Origin: Archaeoglobales archaeon
GTDB lineage: Archaea > Halobacteriota > Archaeoglobi > Archaeoglobales > Archaeoglobaceae
Length of the DNA: 64,000 bases
Assembly: GCA_030055595.1 (NCBI GenBank)
Contig: JASFYH010000003.1
Location: 1-64,000 of the forward strand
Direction: 5' to 3'
The position numbers and the translations under genes are program-made. Of this stretch, positions 43,814 to 53,947 are shown piece after piece; positions within the stretch are counted from its first letter, which is position 1; every line of letters begins with the position of its first letter. Under the pieces are notes generated by a model. It saw only the letters and a list, made by a program, of their open reading frames with translations. It made no database searches and was not told the DNA's origin.

Positions 43814-44769
43814 TCGAAAAGATCTCTGAAGGGCTCTACAGAATAGAGATTCCTTTACCCAAAAATCCTTTGAAATCGTTGAATTCCTATGTAATAACTG
43901 GAGATGGAGCCCTAATCATAGATACTGGATTCAATCTCGATCTTTGCTACTCTGAGATGATCAAAGGGCTCGGAGAGATCGGAGTTGAACCAAGTAAGGC
44001 AAAGATCTTTGCAACCCATCTCCATGCGGATCACATTGGATTGGCGGGAAGGCTTGGTGGAGAAGTTTATATTAGCAAGATCGACGCTGAAATAGCGATC
44101 GATTCCGCTCTCCATCCAGAACACTGGATTAAACTCGTGGAATTTTACATAAAAAATGGATTTCCCGCAGAAGAAGCCATAAAGGTCTTAAGGCTACACC
44201 CTGCGGTCAAGTATTCTTCAAAGATTGCCCAGTTCAATTTTTTAGACGAGAGAGACATTTTAGAGTTCGGAGAATACATTCTCGAAGTTTTGCACACCCC
44301 CGGGCATACTCCGGGGCATCTCTGCTTGTATGAGCCTGAGAAGAAGATCCTTTTCTCTGGCGATCACATTCTTTTTGATATAACGCCGAACATAACGCAC
44401 TGGGAGAATCTTGACGATGCTCTCGGAGACTACTTACAAAGTCTCGATAAGATCTACGAACTTGAAGTTGAGAAAACCCTGCCGGGGCACAAAAACTTCT
44501 ATGGCGGGCACAGAAGAAGAATTGAAGAACTTAGAGAGCATCACAGAAAAAGGCTTGAAGAAGCTTTAAACGCTGTAAGGAATGGTTCGAGAACCGCTTG
44601 GGAGGTTGCACAGCACATAACCTGGGATCTGAAGTATAAGAACTGGAATGAGCTCCCGACAATGCAGAAGTGGTTTGCAGTTGGGGAGACAATTGCCCAT
44701 CTCGCTTTCCTTGAGAAAAGGGGTGAAGTCAAACAAGAGGGCTCTGATATAATTTACTATTCAGCTTAA
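43810..44769 (+). CDS. Metallo-beta-lactamase-fold hydrolase
   Basis: 319 residues. IFATHLHADHIGLAG is the HxHxDH metal site, EVLHTPGHTPGHLCL and LFSGDHILFDITPNI the later ligands, and TLPGHKNFYGGH the last histidine. The C-terminal 90 residues are helical (HHRKRLEEALNAV, MQKWFAVGETIAHLAFLEKRG), as in LACTB2-like proteins. In this setting it may hydrolyse an acyl-CoA, lactone or other ester in the pathway; the reaction is not shown by sequence. It is coupled to the MaoC gene (ATGA) and converges on cbiO with a four-base overlap. Confidence 0.85.
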   Translation: MIEKISEGLYRIEIPLPKNPLKSLNSYVITGDGALIIDTGFNLDLCYSEMIKGLGEIGVEPSKAKIFATHLHADHIGLAGRLGGEVYISKIDAEIAIDSALHPEHWIKLVEFYIKNGFPAEEAIKVLRLHPAVKYSSKIAQFNFLDERDILEFGEYILEVLHTPGHTPGHLCLYEPEKKILFSGDHILFDITPNITHWENLDDALGDYLQSLDKIYELEVEKTLPGHKNFYGGHRRRIEELREHHRKRLEEALNAVRNGSRTAWEVAQHITWDLKYKNWNELPTMQKWFAVGETIAHLAFLEKRGEVKQEGSDIIYYSA

Positions 44770-45473
44770 AAAACACCGATCTCTTCAAGAATTTGCTCGT
44801 TAAGATCGTTGATCGTCGTGTCCAAAACGATCTTTCCCTTTGACATTAAAATGACACGTTTGCAAAGTTCTTCTATTATCCCAAGTTCATGAGAGGTAAT
44901 AACAACCGTGCCATTGTAGTTTTTCATCATTTCTACAACGATCTTCCTCGTTTTTCCATCCACATTCGCCGTTGGCTCATCGAGAAAGATCACCTCTGGA
45001 CTGTAAATGAGGACGCTTGCGATCTCTACTTTCTTCTTTTCTCCACCGCTAAGTCTGAAGGGTGGTTTTTGAAGGATCTCTTCGAGCTTAAAAGTCTTCG
45101 AGTATTCCTGAAGTAGCTTCCGCATTTCCTCTTCATTCATTTCGAGCTGTCTTGGGACATACAACAACTCGTCCTTAACCGTAGGATTAAAAAGAAAATC
45201 GTCAGGGTTTTGAAATACAACACCTATTCTTCTTCTTATATTTTCAACGTTCTTTTTATCAGGAATTAACCCGAATACTCTAACTTCACCCTTCGTCGGT
45301 TTCAAGAGAGCGGAAAGAAGAAAGATCAGCGTAGACTTTCCACTACCATTTGGACCAATAATTCCCACTCTCTCCTTAGGAAAGATCTCAAGATCGATCT
45401 CCCTAACTCCCACGCTACCGTCAGGATAGGTATAACTGACTCCCTTGGCTGTGATCAAAGGGCTAACCACCAC
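44766..45473 (-). CDS. cbiO: CbiO-type ATPase of nickel/cobalt ECF transporter
   Basis: 235 residues. GIIGPNGSGKSTLIFLLSALL is Walker A, PFRLSGGEKKKVEIASVL the ABC signature and VIFLDEPTANVD Walker B. The Q loop FQNPDDFLFNPTVKDELLYVPRQL is typical of CbiO. It drives metal uptake with CbiQ and CbiM. The start is a GTG inside the end of cbiQ; a TTG five codons later is also possible. It is the last gene of the leftward cbiMQO operon. Confidence 0.92.
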   Translation of the reverse strand: MVVSPLITAKGVSYTYPDGSVGVREIDLEIFPKERVGIIGPNGSGKSTLIFLLSALLKPTKGEVRVFGLIPDKKNVENIRRRIGVVFQNPDDFLFNPTVKDELLYVPRQLEMNEEEMRKLLQEYSKTFKLEEILQKPPFRLSGGEKKKVEIASVLIYSPEVIFLDEPTANVDGKTRKIVVEMMKNYNGTVVITSHELGIIEELCKRVILMSKGKIVLDTTINDLNEQILEEIGVF

Positions 45474-46186
45474 AAAATTATGAATGCTGAAAGCGTTATA
45501 TAAATGATCTCCAACATGCCAACTTTTGCCCTCATTTCAAATATTTTCTCACCCCTCGAAGCCATTGCAAGCTGAATTCTCTCCGCTCTCTCAATGCTTC
45601 TCAAGAAAAAGAGCCCAATCGCTTCACCACCTTTCTTCCAAAGATCTCTATGACTTCCCTTTGCAACCCTTCTACTTTCTCTTGCAAGTAAAATGCTGAC
45701 TATATCCTGAAAAACGACCAAGATGTATCGATATGCAAGCCATAGAGCGTGGACAAAAAGTTGCGGAATTTTAAAAGATCTCATAGCAAAGCAGATTTCT
45801 GCAAAGCTTGTGGTCATCACAAGTAGCTGAAGAGAAATTAGAGTTATGAGAACACGAAGAGTAAATAAAAAAGGATACTCTGGATTCTGAAGGAGAAATG
45901 GTGAGACAACTATGAAAGAAAATACTGTAAAAAGCCATACTCTCTTGAAGAGGCTCTTTAAATTAACTCCTAGAACTGTAGAGACCGCGAGAAGAGATAT
46001 AAGAAGAAATAACAGTTTTTCCAGATCAAATGTTGAAACTGCAAGTATTACAAAAGAGAATGAGCTTAAAAGTTTTACTCTCGCGTCAATTGCATGTAGA
46101 GTTCCCCTAACACCATATTCATGGATCAAAAAATTTTGAAAATATGAGGAGGCGTTTTTAAGTGTCTTTTCGAGAACTACGTGCAT
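45455..46186 (-). CDS. cbiQ: CbiQ-type membrane component of nickel/cobalt ECF transporter
   Basis: 243 residues with about five to six membrane helices. HAIDARVKLLSSFSFVILAVSTF is the family start, and VSILLARESRRVAKGSHRDLWKKGGEAIGLFFLRSIERAERIQLAMASRG holds the two ARG-type coupling motifs that touch the ATPases. It overlaps cbiM by 29 bases and cbiO by 19, so the three proteins are coupled in translation. Confidence 0.9.
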   Translation of the reverse strand: MHVVLEKTLKNASSYFQNFLIHEYGVRGTLHAIDARVKLLSSFSFVILAVSTFDLEKLLFLLISLLAVSTVLGVNLKSLFKRVWLFTVFSFIVVSPFLLQNPEYPFLFTLRVLITLISLQLLVMTTSFAEICFAMRSFKIPQLFVHALWLAYRYILVVFQDIVSILLARESRRVAKGSHRDLWKKGGEAIGLFFLRSIERAERIQLAMASRGEKIFEMRAKVGMLEIIYITLSAFIILWWLAL

Positions 46187-47051
46187 ATCTCACCGCATAA
46201 GCAAGCATTAGAACGATCATAACTCCTATCGCTCCGCTGATCAGCGTTCCAATGTATGGATCAAGCCCCGGGATCGTGTAGTCTGGAAGTAAGCCCTCGT
46301 ATATTGGGCTCTCTTCAAGCTCAAGCATCTCTGCAGCATTTTCCAGTGGTTCTGAATAGCCAACGATCTCAGCGAAGTAAGCAAAAATTGGCGATAGTGC
46401 TATTAAAACTGCAATTAGAGCAAAAGAAGCTCTTCCAACTTCCTTCTTTTCTAAAAGATCTGCTCTACGAGTTGCAAGGTATGCGACTACTCCCGCGGTT
46501 ATGATACCTTCGATTACACCCAGAATTGCATGCCATAAACCCATAACTGGGATCGTAATGCTCAGTCCGTAGGCAAAGCTTGTCGACAGCCCTATTTCAA
46601 ACCCGGCAAAGATCGCTGCAACAGTGATTCCAAGCCATCCAGCGATGAATGCTCCTAAATTTCTGTTGAACTTTGAAAGGAACTGATAGAGATAATAGCC
46701 TAAAAAGACGTTAACTATAGCCATATTCCAAACATTTGCTCCCCAAGCTGTGATCCCGCCGTCGTTGAAGACAAGAGTCTGGATCGTAAGCACGATCGCC
46801 ATTGCCAAAGCTCCAGCGTAAGGACCAAGTAAAATCCCAGCAAGAGATCCGCCAACGAAGTGTGCAGAAGTCCCTCCGGGAATTGGCCAGTTCAGCATTT
46901 GTGCAGCGAAGATCGCTGCTGAGAGCACGCCAAAGAGAGAAGTAAGTTTTTCGCTCCTCAACCTGTATAACGAGTAACCCAAAACTATAAAGCTTAGAAT
47001 AAAGAATATTCCTGCAATGCTTAGATCCAGATATCCATCGGGAATGTGCAT
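46158..47051 (-). CDS. cbiM: CbiM/NikM metal-binding component with a C-terminal PDGLE-type domain
   Basis: 297 residues. MHIPDGYLD is the N-terminal metal-binding start (Met1-His2), followed by seven or so helices with GGTSAHFVGGSLAGILLGPYAGALAMAIVLTIQTLVFNDGGITAWGANVWNMA, typical of CbiM/NikM. The last 90 residues (PIFAYFAEIVGYSEPLENAAEML and a final helix) resemble the PDGLE/NikN-type accessory domain fused at the C-terminus; this form is often nickel-specific. Nickel would serve the hydrogenase and CODH. It starts the operon; TATA is not clear. Confidence 0.9.
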   Translation of the reverse strand: MHIPDGYLDLSIAGIFFILSFIVLGYSLYRLRSEKLTSLFGVLSAAIFAAQMLNWPIPGGTSAHFVGGSLAGILLGPYAGALAMAIVLTIQTLVFNDGGITAWGANVWNMAIVNVFLGYYLYQFLSKFNRNLGAFIAGWLGITVAAIFAGFEIGLSTSFAYGLSITIPVMGLWHAILGVIEGIITAGVVAYLATRRADLLEKKEVGRASFALIAVLIALSPIFAYFAEIVGYSEPLENAAEMLELEESPIYEGLLPDYTIPGLDPYIGTLISGAIGVMIVLMLAYAVRYARSSRKDT

Positions 47052-47175
47052 AAAATTTTTCTAACTTTGAATTAATAAATTTTTTGTTTTTGCTAATAGG
47101 TGTTAAAAGAATTTTTAATTGTAATAAATATCCTCCGTAAAAAGATATTTATCTCTCGCCCCTTTTTCTTTGCGT

Positions 47176-49122
47176 ATGAAACTTGTCACATGTGGGCTCC
47201 CATATGCAAACGGAAAGCTTCATATCGGTCATCTCCGCACTTACATCCCCGCAGACGTTTATGTGCGATACCTTAAAATGATCGGTGAGAAAGTAGTTTT
47301 TATTTGCGGAAGCGACTGTCATGGGACGCCAATAGTCGTGAATGCTGAAAAAGAGGGATTAAAACCCAAGGAATTTATTGAAAAGTATCACGAACATTTT
47401 CAGAAAGTTTTTAGTGCATTGGATGTCAAATTCGATTACTTTGGGAAAACCACTGACATAGAACACCATGAAAGAACTAAAGAATTTGTTAGAAAACTGG
47501 CGGAGAATGGCTACATTTACAAAAAAGAAATAGAGCTTGCATACTGCGAAAAATGCGATAGGTTTTTGCCTGACAGATATGTTGAGGGAATCTGTCCTTA
47601 CTGCAAAACTCCCGCGAGAGGAGACGAATGCGATCAGGGTTGTGGCAGACATCTTGAGCCCGGAGAGATCCTTGAACCGAAATGCAAGATCTGTGGGAAT
47701 AAAGCGGTTTTTAGAAAACAAACCCATTACTTCTTCAAATTAACCGCATTTGATGAATTCCTGAAAGAATATCTCTCGAAGCTCTCAGGAACTGAAAATG
47801 CTTTAAATTATGCCCGGGAATGGATTGGAAATCTTAAAGACTGGTGTATAACGAGAAATCTTGAGTGGGGCGTTAGATTTCCACTCGACGATAGCCTTGT
47901 GCTTTATGTTTGGGTTGACGCACCTATTGGTTATATAAGCTTCACAGAGAAGGCAACAAAAGATTGGAAAGACATATGGCTTGAAGGGAAAGGCGAAATC
48001 GTGCATTTCATCGGCTTGGATATAGCTTATCATCACTGCATTTTCTGGCCAGCGATGTTAAAGGGTGCGGGTTATTCGTTGCCTTCCGCAATTGTGGCAA
48101 GTGGAATGGTAAAAATAGAGGGGAAGACTTTTTCGAAGAGCAGAGGATACGTTGTATGGGTTGAGGATGAATACTTGAAAGCGGGATTTAATCCTGACTA
48201 CCTGAGGTATTACATCGTAAACTACACAAGTCACGACAAGGATCTGAACTTTTCTTGGGATGTTTTCAGAGATAAGGTGAATAATGAGGTCATAGCAACT
48301 CTCGGCAACTTCCTATTCAGAATTCTTTCTTTTGCTTGGAAGAACTTTGGCAAAGTGCAGATCGAAGTAGATCAAGAGATTTTGAACCAAATTAAGGCAA
48401 CAAAAGAAAAGATCGTGAATGCGATAAAGAAGTGGGAGTTTAAGATTGCAAGCGATGCACTTATGGAGCTTGCAAGCTTTGGAAATGTCTATTTCCAGAA
48501 TTCTAAGGCTTGGGAGCTTCTAAAGTCAGACAAAATGAAAGCTATGAAGGCGGTTGCAAACTGCCTGCAGATCGCGAAAGCTTTGATGATCCTTAGCTAT
48601 CCGGTGATGCCAAGAAGCATGGAAAGGGTGGCTTATGCATTAGGTTTAAAGCTCGAAAGCTGTTCTCTTGAAGATGCTCTAAAAGTGGACAAAGAACTTG
48701 AAGTGAGAAAACCAGAGTTGCCGTTCAAGAAAATAGAGGAAGAAGACATTGAACCTTTGAAGAAGACACTATTCGAGAGATTCTCTGAAAAAAGTGAATT
48801 AGAGGTTACGATTGAGGATTTTAAGAGGCTCGACCTTAGGATCGGAAAAGTCCTATGTGCGGAAAGAGTTCCGAAGAGTAAAAAACTTCTGAAACTGATC
48901 GTTGATCTCGGCAACGAAAAGAGACAGATCGTTGCGGGAATTGCGGAAAATTACTCTCCAGAAGAGCTTATCGGAAAGTTTGTAGTCGTTTTAGCAAACC
49001 TGAAGCCAGCGAAGTTGATGGGAGTCGAAAGCAAGGGAATGATCCTCGCTGTGGATGTTGACGGTAAAGCAATCCTTTTGACTGTGGATAAAGAAGTCAA
49101 GCCGGGAGAGAAGATCAAATAA
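47176..49122 (+). CDS. metG: Methionyl-tRNA synthetase
   Basis: 648 residues from the ATG at 47176, about 27 bases below AGATATTTATC, so leaderless. CGLPYANGKLHIGHLRTYIPAD is the HIGH motif region; CEKCDRFLPDRYVEGICPYCKTPARGDECDQGC is the zinc knuckle; TFSKSRGYVVW is the KMSKS equivalent. The C-terminal 110 residues (FKRLDLRIGKVLCAERVPKSKKLLKLIVDLG) form a fused EMAPII/Trbp111 tRNA-binding domain, often a separate protein in other organisms. It stands alone, between the cbiMQO operon and the CRISPR array. Confidence 0.96.
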   Translation: MKLVTCGLPYANGKLHIGHLRTYIPADVYVRYLKMIGEKVVFICGSDCHGTPIVVNAEKEGLKPKEFIEKYHEHFQKVFSALDVKFDYFGKTTDIEHHERTKEFVRKLAENGYIYKKEIELAYCEKCDRFLPDRYVEGICPYCKTPARGDECDQGCGRHLEPGEILEPKCKICGNKAVFRKQTHYFFKLTAFDEFLKEYLSKLSGTENALNYAREWIGNLKDWCITRNLEWGVRFPLDDSLVLYVWVDAPIGYISFTEKATKDWKDIWLEGKGEIVHFIGLDIAYHHCIFWPAMLKGAGYSLPSAIVASGMVKIEGKTFSKSRGYVVWVEDEYLKAGFNPDYLRYYIVNYTSHDKDLNFSWDVFRDKVNNEVIATLGNFLFRILSFAWKNFGKVQIEVDQEILNQIKATKEKIVNAIKKWEFKIASDALMELASFGNVYFQNSKAWELLKSDKMKAMKAVANCLQIAKALMILSYPVMPRSMERVAYALGLKLESCSLEDALKVDKELEVRKPELPFKKIEEEDIEPLKKTLFERFSEKSELEVTIEDFKRLDLRIGKVLCAERVPKSKKLLKLIVDLGNEKRQIVAGIAENYSPEELIGKFVVVLANLKPAKLMGVESKGMILAVDVDGKAILLTVDKEVKPGEKIK

Positions 49123-49180
49123 AATCAAATTATTTACTTCTAAAAATTGGCGAAAATTCAGACGATAAAAGAGCTCAGAG

Positions 49181-52100
49181 CTTTCAATCCCATTTTGGTC
49201 TGATTTCAACCAGAAGATGGCCATGCACGTTAAAAGGTCTCTCCAAGCCTTTCAATCCCATTTTGGTCTGATTTCAACTTTCCCCTGTGGTGTCTTTTGT
49301 TATGATGAAAGCCATTCTTTCAATCCCATTTTGGTCTGATTTCAACCATTCGAAAGGTTTTGAACGAGAAATTGAAGGAGTGACTTTCAATCCCATTTTG
49401 GTCTGATTTCAACCTAAGAACGGTATATAACGCTGTTATGATCTTTTTTGCATCCTTTCAATCCCATTTTGGTCTGATTTCAACTATCTAACGCTTCCTG
49501 AACTGCTGTTCTTAATCGCCAACCTTTCAATCCCATTTTGGTCTGATTTCAACGTAAAAAAAACGATAAAAGCCATTGCTGAACGCGGAACTTTCAATCC
49601 CATTTTGGTCTGATTTCAACAGCTCGTAGATATCTATATAAAAGAAGCAATAGGAGGCTTTCAATCCCATTTTGGTCTGATTTCAACGAAGGGTGAGGAG
49701 GTGAAAATATATGACTACAGTAGAGGAAGTATACTTTCAATCCCATTTTGGTCTGATTTCAACACCACAAGAACCTTTATCAAAAGAGCCCTTATCTGGT
49801 CCTTTCAATCCCATTTTGGTCTGATTTCAACGTTCCAAAACTTTCGCAAATGTCGCGTAGAATGTATGTCTTTCAATCCCATTTTGGTCTGATTTCAACG
49901 TGACACTACTGCACGAAGCAGGTTATCCTGTAAATCTTTCAATCCCATTTTGGTCTGATTTCAACCTTACTCCTCTGAAGTCGGGGTTCTCTCCGCCGAA
50001 GCTTTCAATCCCATTTTGGTCTGATTTCAACATTTCTTTTAACACGATACTAAACCCCCCCAAGCCCTCTTTCAATCCCATTTTGGTCTGATTTCAACCA
50101 ACGCGATATGAAGGTGGACGCAAACAAAATCGGGTTTTCTTTCAATCCCATTTTGGTCTGATTTCAACTGCCTTAATTATTCTTATCTTCTTTCTTTCTT
50201 ATTAGCTTTCAATCCCATTTTGGTCTGATTTCAACCAAGATCCATGCCAAACATCTTGCAAGCCGTCTTTATCTTTCAATCCCATTTTGGTCTGATTTCA
50301 ACATTTCAAGCCCTGCATGTTGATTGCATGCAGAGCTTCTTTCAATCCCATTTTGGTCTGATTTCAACAACGTATGTTGTGCAAAACCTCCTGCTCGACA
50401 TCCCTCTTTCAATCCCATTTTGGTCTGATTTCAACACTTTCCAGACAAGAAAGGACGATTTGAAGGTCGAAAACGCTTTCAATCCCATTTTGGTCTGATT
50501 TCAACGGTTTGGTTTGCATAGGAGGCTCCAAAAAGCCTTACTCTTTCAATCCCATTTTGGTCTGATTTCAACAAGATTATGTAATGAATAGAACGTTTGT
50601 AGAGAAAAGCTTTCAATCCCATTTTGGTCTGATTTCAACACACTTTAAACGTGCAGGGCTTGAAATAATTTTTTAACTTTCAATCCCATTTTGGTCTGAT
50701 TTCAACTTTTAAGCGAAAAGAACCAGCAGGATGGCGTTTTATCTTTCAATCCCATTTTGGTCTGATTTCAACATACTGCCCACACAGTCTAAGAAAGCAA
50801 AGAAAGAGTCTTTCAATCCCATTTTGGTCTGATTTCAACTTGCTCCACCAATAACTGCTCCTGCTCCTGCAATAACCTTTCAATCCCATTTTGGTCTGAT
50901 TTCAACCCACCACAGGAATAAACACATGAACCTATGACGCACTTCTTTCAATCCCATTTTGGTCTGATTTCAACCATTTTCTCCAAAGCATCCGAAATAA
51001 AGCCCGGAGACCTTTCAATCCCATTTTGGTCTGATTTCAACAGTGGACTCTGAGAACTTCGGGGAGGCGTGGGAGAGCTGCTATTCTTTCAATCCCATTT
51101 TGGTCTGATTTCAACTTACATTCTCGATTGGAGGTGAGAAAATTCTTGTTGACTTTCAATCCCATTTTGGTCTGATTTCAACCTAATTGAAACACCAGAC
51201 ATAAGCACGTCAAGCACCTTTCAATCCCATTTTGGTCTGATTTCAACCAATGCACCATTTCCAGAAATAGAAGTATGGATAAAACTTTCAATCCCATTTT
51301 GGTCTGATTTCAACTCGCCTATATCGCTTAAATCTACGATGTTTATCTGCTCTTTCAATCCCATTTTGGTCTGATTTCAACCGATGGCTATGAAATAAAT
51401 CTATTGGTTAAAAACATCCTTTCAATCCCATTTTGGTCTGATTTCAACACAGCACACCCCGACCACAGCCACGCAGTCTTTACATCTTTCAATCCCATTT
51501 TGGTCTGATTTCAACAATTGCTAGAATTTTGAACTTGGGAAAAGCAACTGTTTTCACTTTCAATCCCATTTTGGTCTGATTTCAACTGAAAATGGCATTG
51601 AAATGAAAATGATTTTAGCACCGCTTTCAATCCCATTTTGGTCTGATTTCAACAAAGAAGATGCTTGGATATTGGCATACTGGAAACAGAACTTTCAATC
51701 CCATTTTGGTCTGATTTCAACGTCGGCATATTGTGGGTGTTGGAAAAGGAACAAATGCTTTCAATCCCATTTTGGTCTGATTTCAACTTTCACGTCTATT
51801 GTCTAAATACTTTCTCAAATAAGCTTTCAATCCCATTTTGGTCTGATTTCAACTTTGTCATAAGAGTATTCTAAAAAATTAGGATTCCTTTCAATCCCAT
51901 TTTGGTCTGATTTCAACAAGGTGGTAAATAAAATGATAGCAGGTTTGATTGCGTCTTTCAATCCCATTTTGGTCTGATTTCAACTTATCTCATTGTCAAT
52001 TTCATCCAACTTCACTTTTACCTTTCAATCCCATTTTGGTCTGATTTCAACGAAAACAAACCAGTTGTGTTTAAGGGCAACAGTGAAAACTTTCAATCCC

Positions 52101-52387
52101 ATTTTGGTCTGATTTCAACTGAGAAATTTGAAGAAATTAAGAATTACCTCGGATCTTTCAATCCCATTTTGGTCTGATTTCAACAAGAATTGCTGGACAT
52201 GCTGCTGCTGCTACTCCTCCGCTTTCAATCCCATTTTGGTCTGATTTCAACTCGCAATGCTCGAATGCATGTGGAATAATTTGCTACCACTTTCAATCCC
52301 ATTTTGGTCTGATTTCAACCGAAATAAAGAAAATCTGTTTTATTTGAACCGCATTTCCTTTCAATCCCATTTTGGTCTGATTTCAAC
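49181..52387 (-). CRISPR. CRISPR array, 48 repeats of 30 bases, 47 spacers
   Basis: The 30-base repeat starts CTTTCAATCCCATTTTGG and ends TGATTTCAAC on the plus strand, and I counted 48 copies, all identical by eye. Spacers are 34-46 bases, mostly 36-38. On the minus strand each repeat ends ATTGAAAG, the usual 5' handle of archaeal type I/III crRNAs, so the array is transcribed leftwards and the leader is on the right (52388 onward); new spacers would be added there. I remember this repeat from Archaeoglobus fulgidus. No cas genes are in the window. ORFs of the track inside the array (SIPFWSDFN repeats) are shadows. Confidence 0.97.
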
Positions 52388-52810
52388 CCTCATGAATTTT
52401 TACCTCTTTCTCAATTTAAAGCTTTCTAATGCCTTCTTTTATTTATATACTCTCGCAAACCTCCAAAGTTGCAACTCATTTATAAAGGCATGCGACTTTT
52501 TTCTTCGCATTCTTTTTGAATAAAATTGAATTTAAAAAGCTTTTTTAAAAATTGAGACAATTTCAGCAGGGTAGAGCTTAAGAATAAAAATAGTAGAGCT
52601 CAGATTGGCAAAAGGAGGAAGTATAAAAAATAAGTCTTTGTAATAATAAAGCGAAATTTTATCGCGTGCGACTTGCTGTTTTGGCTTTGATTTTGATTTA
52701 AGGCTTTTAAAAGGTTTTTTGCTGAGTTTTAAGGGATTTGCTCGGGGATATAGATCTGAATTGTAAAGTATACAGATCCCGCTCTTTTGCGATTCTCATT
52801 GCCCTTTAAA
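52388..52810 (-). promoter_or_regulatory. CRISPR leader and promoter
   Basis: 423 AT-rich bases without a gene. On the minus strand AGTATATAAATAAAAG (about 52437-52453) is a strong TATA-like box, some 50-65 bases from the first repeat, placing a transcription start near 52415-52425. Long runs of A and T further right are typical of archaeal CRISPR leaders, which adaptation proteins recognise. The right end abuts tRNA-Met. Confidence 0.75.
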
Positions 52811-52884
52811 TGCCGGGGGCGGGATTTGAACCCGCGACCTACAGATTATGAGTCTGTCGCCCCAACCAGCTAGGCTACCCCGGC
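52811..52884 (-). tRNA. tRNA-Met (CAT), elongator type
   Basis: On the minus strand, GCCGGGG pairs with CCCCGGC and the discriminator is A. The anticodon stem ACAGA/TCTGT encloses CTCATAA (CAT). The T arm is GCGGGTTCAAATCCCGC. The acceptor GCCGGGG is like archaeal elongator methionine tRNAs; the anticodon stem lacks the initiator GGG/CCC pairs. No intron. Its 3' side faces the CRISPR leader. Confidence 0.93.
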
Positions 52885-53024
52885 TTAAGTAAGCATGGAG
52901 TTTCAACTTATAAAGATTTTTGATATTTACGGGATCTCAGAAGGGTTATTTAAGTGAGAGCTGGATTCCAAAGTGTTTAAGCTATGCTCGAACAAATTTT
53001 ATATTCTGTCCTCAAACTGCACTC

Positions 53025-53945
53025 ATGGCTCGAAAACTTGAGAAGAGATCAGCAAGGATCCTTGCGTTAATACTCGCATTCATCATGCTCGGCTCTGTTT
53101 TCGCTTACATGTCTGGCGGTTCAAAGGTTGAGAAAAGAGAAGTTAAGCTCAATCTTGAGAGCTTTAGAGACTGGATCAATTTGGCGCCTGAAGGGGGAAT
53201 TTTTTACTATTTTAACTTGGTAGAGCTCAACAATCTCACAAAAAAATTGGGAGCTAAGGACCCTCTTGTCAATCTAACCGAGACTGGGGCTATTAACTCT
53301 CTGAATTCAAATTATCTCAGCAGGCACATTGTGCAGTTTACACACGGGATAAATGAGTTCATTCTTGCTGAATACGGATCTTATCCACTATACTTTATAA
53401 ACGAAAATACTTCCAAAGTTTATTTCGTAAAAGATTCTGATTACGAAATAGGAGATTTTAAAGTGGAAGTCTCTAAATATGGAGTTGCAATGATCAGCGA
53501 GATCTCTCCTCTCGTGATCGGATATGCTCCGATCGTGATTGAAGTTGCCAAAAATGCAAATGAGAATAAGAAGGTAGAATACAGCTACTATCTTTCAAAA
53601 ATCAATGGCACGTTCGTTTTAGCATTTGTAGCTTATGGTGACTCTGCGGGAGCGGTCTTTAGATTAAATCAGACAAATGAAAGCATTGTAGACTTCTTCT
53701 TCCAAGGTTTCAGATATAACTTCACATCACAGCAATACGAGAAGGTCTGGGGAGCGCACTTCACCCAGAACTACTTCTTTACCGAGATCAACGAGACTGA
53801 AAAGGACTTCGAGTATTACTACTTCGAGAACTTCGAAGATGGTTTCAGCATCGCTATAATTGGGGACAAGAACTTCACGAAGGTTCTCGATGCAAGGCCA
53901 AACGTTATGGGGCTCATCATAAAAGAAGTCGAAAGTCCTGAGTAA
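53025..53945 (+). CDS. Hypothetical membrane-anchored extracellular protein
   Basis: 306 residues from the ATG at 53025 (MARKLEKRSARILALILAF); a TATA-like AATTTTATATTC about 27 bases before it makes this leaderless and rules out the longer track ORF. One N-terminal helix (ILALILAFIMLGSVFAYMSGG) puts the rest outside. No named family. The body is beta-rich with several NXT/NXS sites and aromatic stretches (FEYYYFENFEDGFSIAIIG). No catalytic motif seen. It converges on the MATE gene with two bases between the stops. Confidence 0.65.
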   Translation: MARKLEKRSARILALILAFIMLGSVFAYMSGGSKVEKREVKLNLESFRDWINLAPEGGIFYYFNLVELNNLTKKLGAKDPLVNLTETGAINSLNSNYLSRHIVQFTHGINEFILAEYGSYPLYFINENTSKVYFVKDSDYEIGDFKVEVSKYGVAMISEISPLVIGYAPIVIEVAKNANENKKVEYSYYLSKINGTFVLAFVAYGDSAGAVFRLNQTNESIVDFFFQGFRYNFTSQQYEKVWGAHFTQNYFFTEINETEKDFEYYYFENFEDGFSIAIIGDKNFTKVLDARPNVMGLIIKEVESPE

Positions 53946-53947
53946 GT

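Noticed and set aside
35395-44769. Part of the autotrophic dicarboxylate/4-hydroxybutyrate cycle
   Set aside because: The presence of an uptake transporter and CoA-activating enzymes, and absence of cycle carboxylases in the window, fit acid catabolism better; the genome as a whole would be needed to exclude it.
49701-52523. ORFs with repeated SIPFWSDFN or FQSHFGLIST peptides
   Set aside because: They are translations of the CRISPR repeat and its spacers, not genes.
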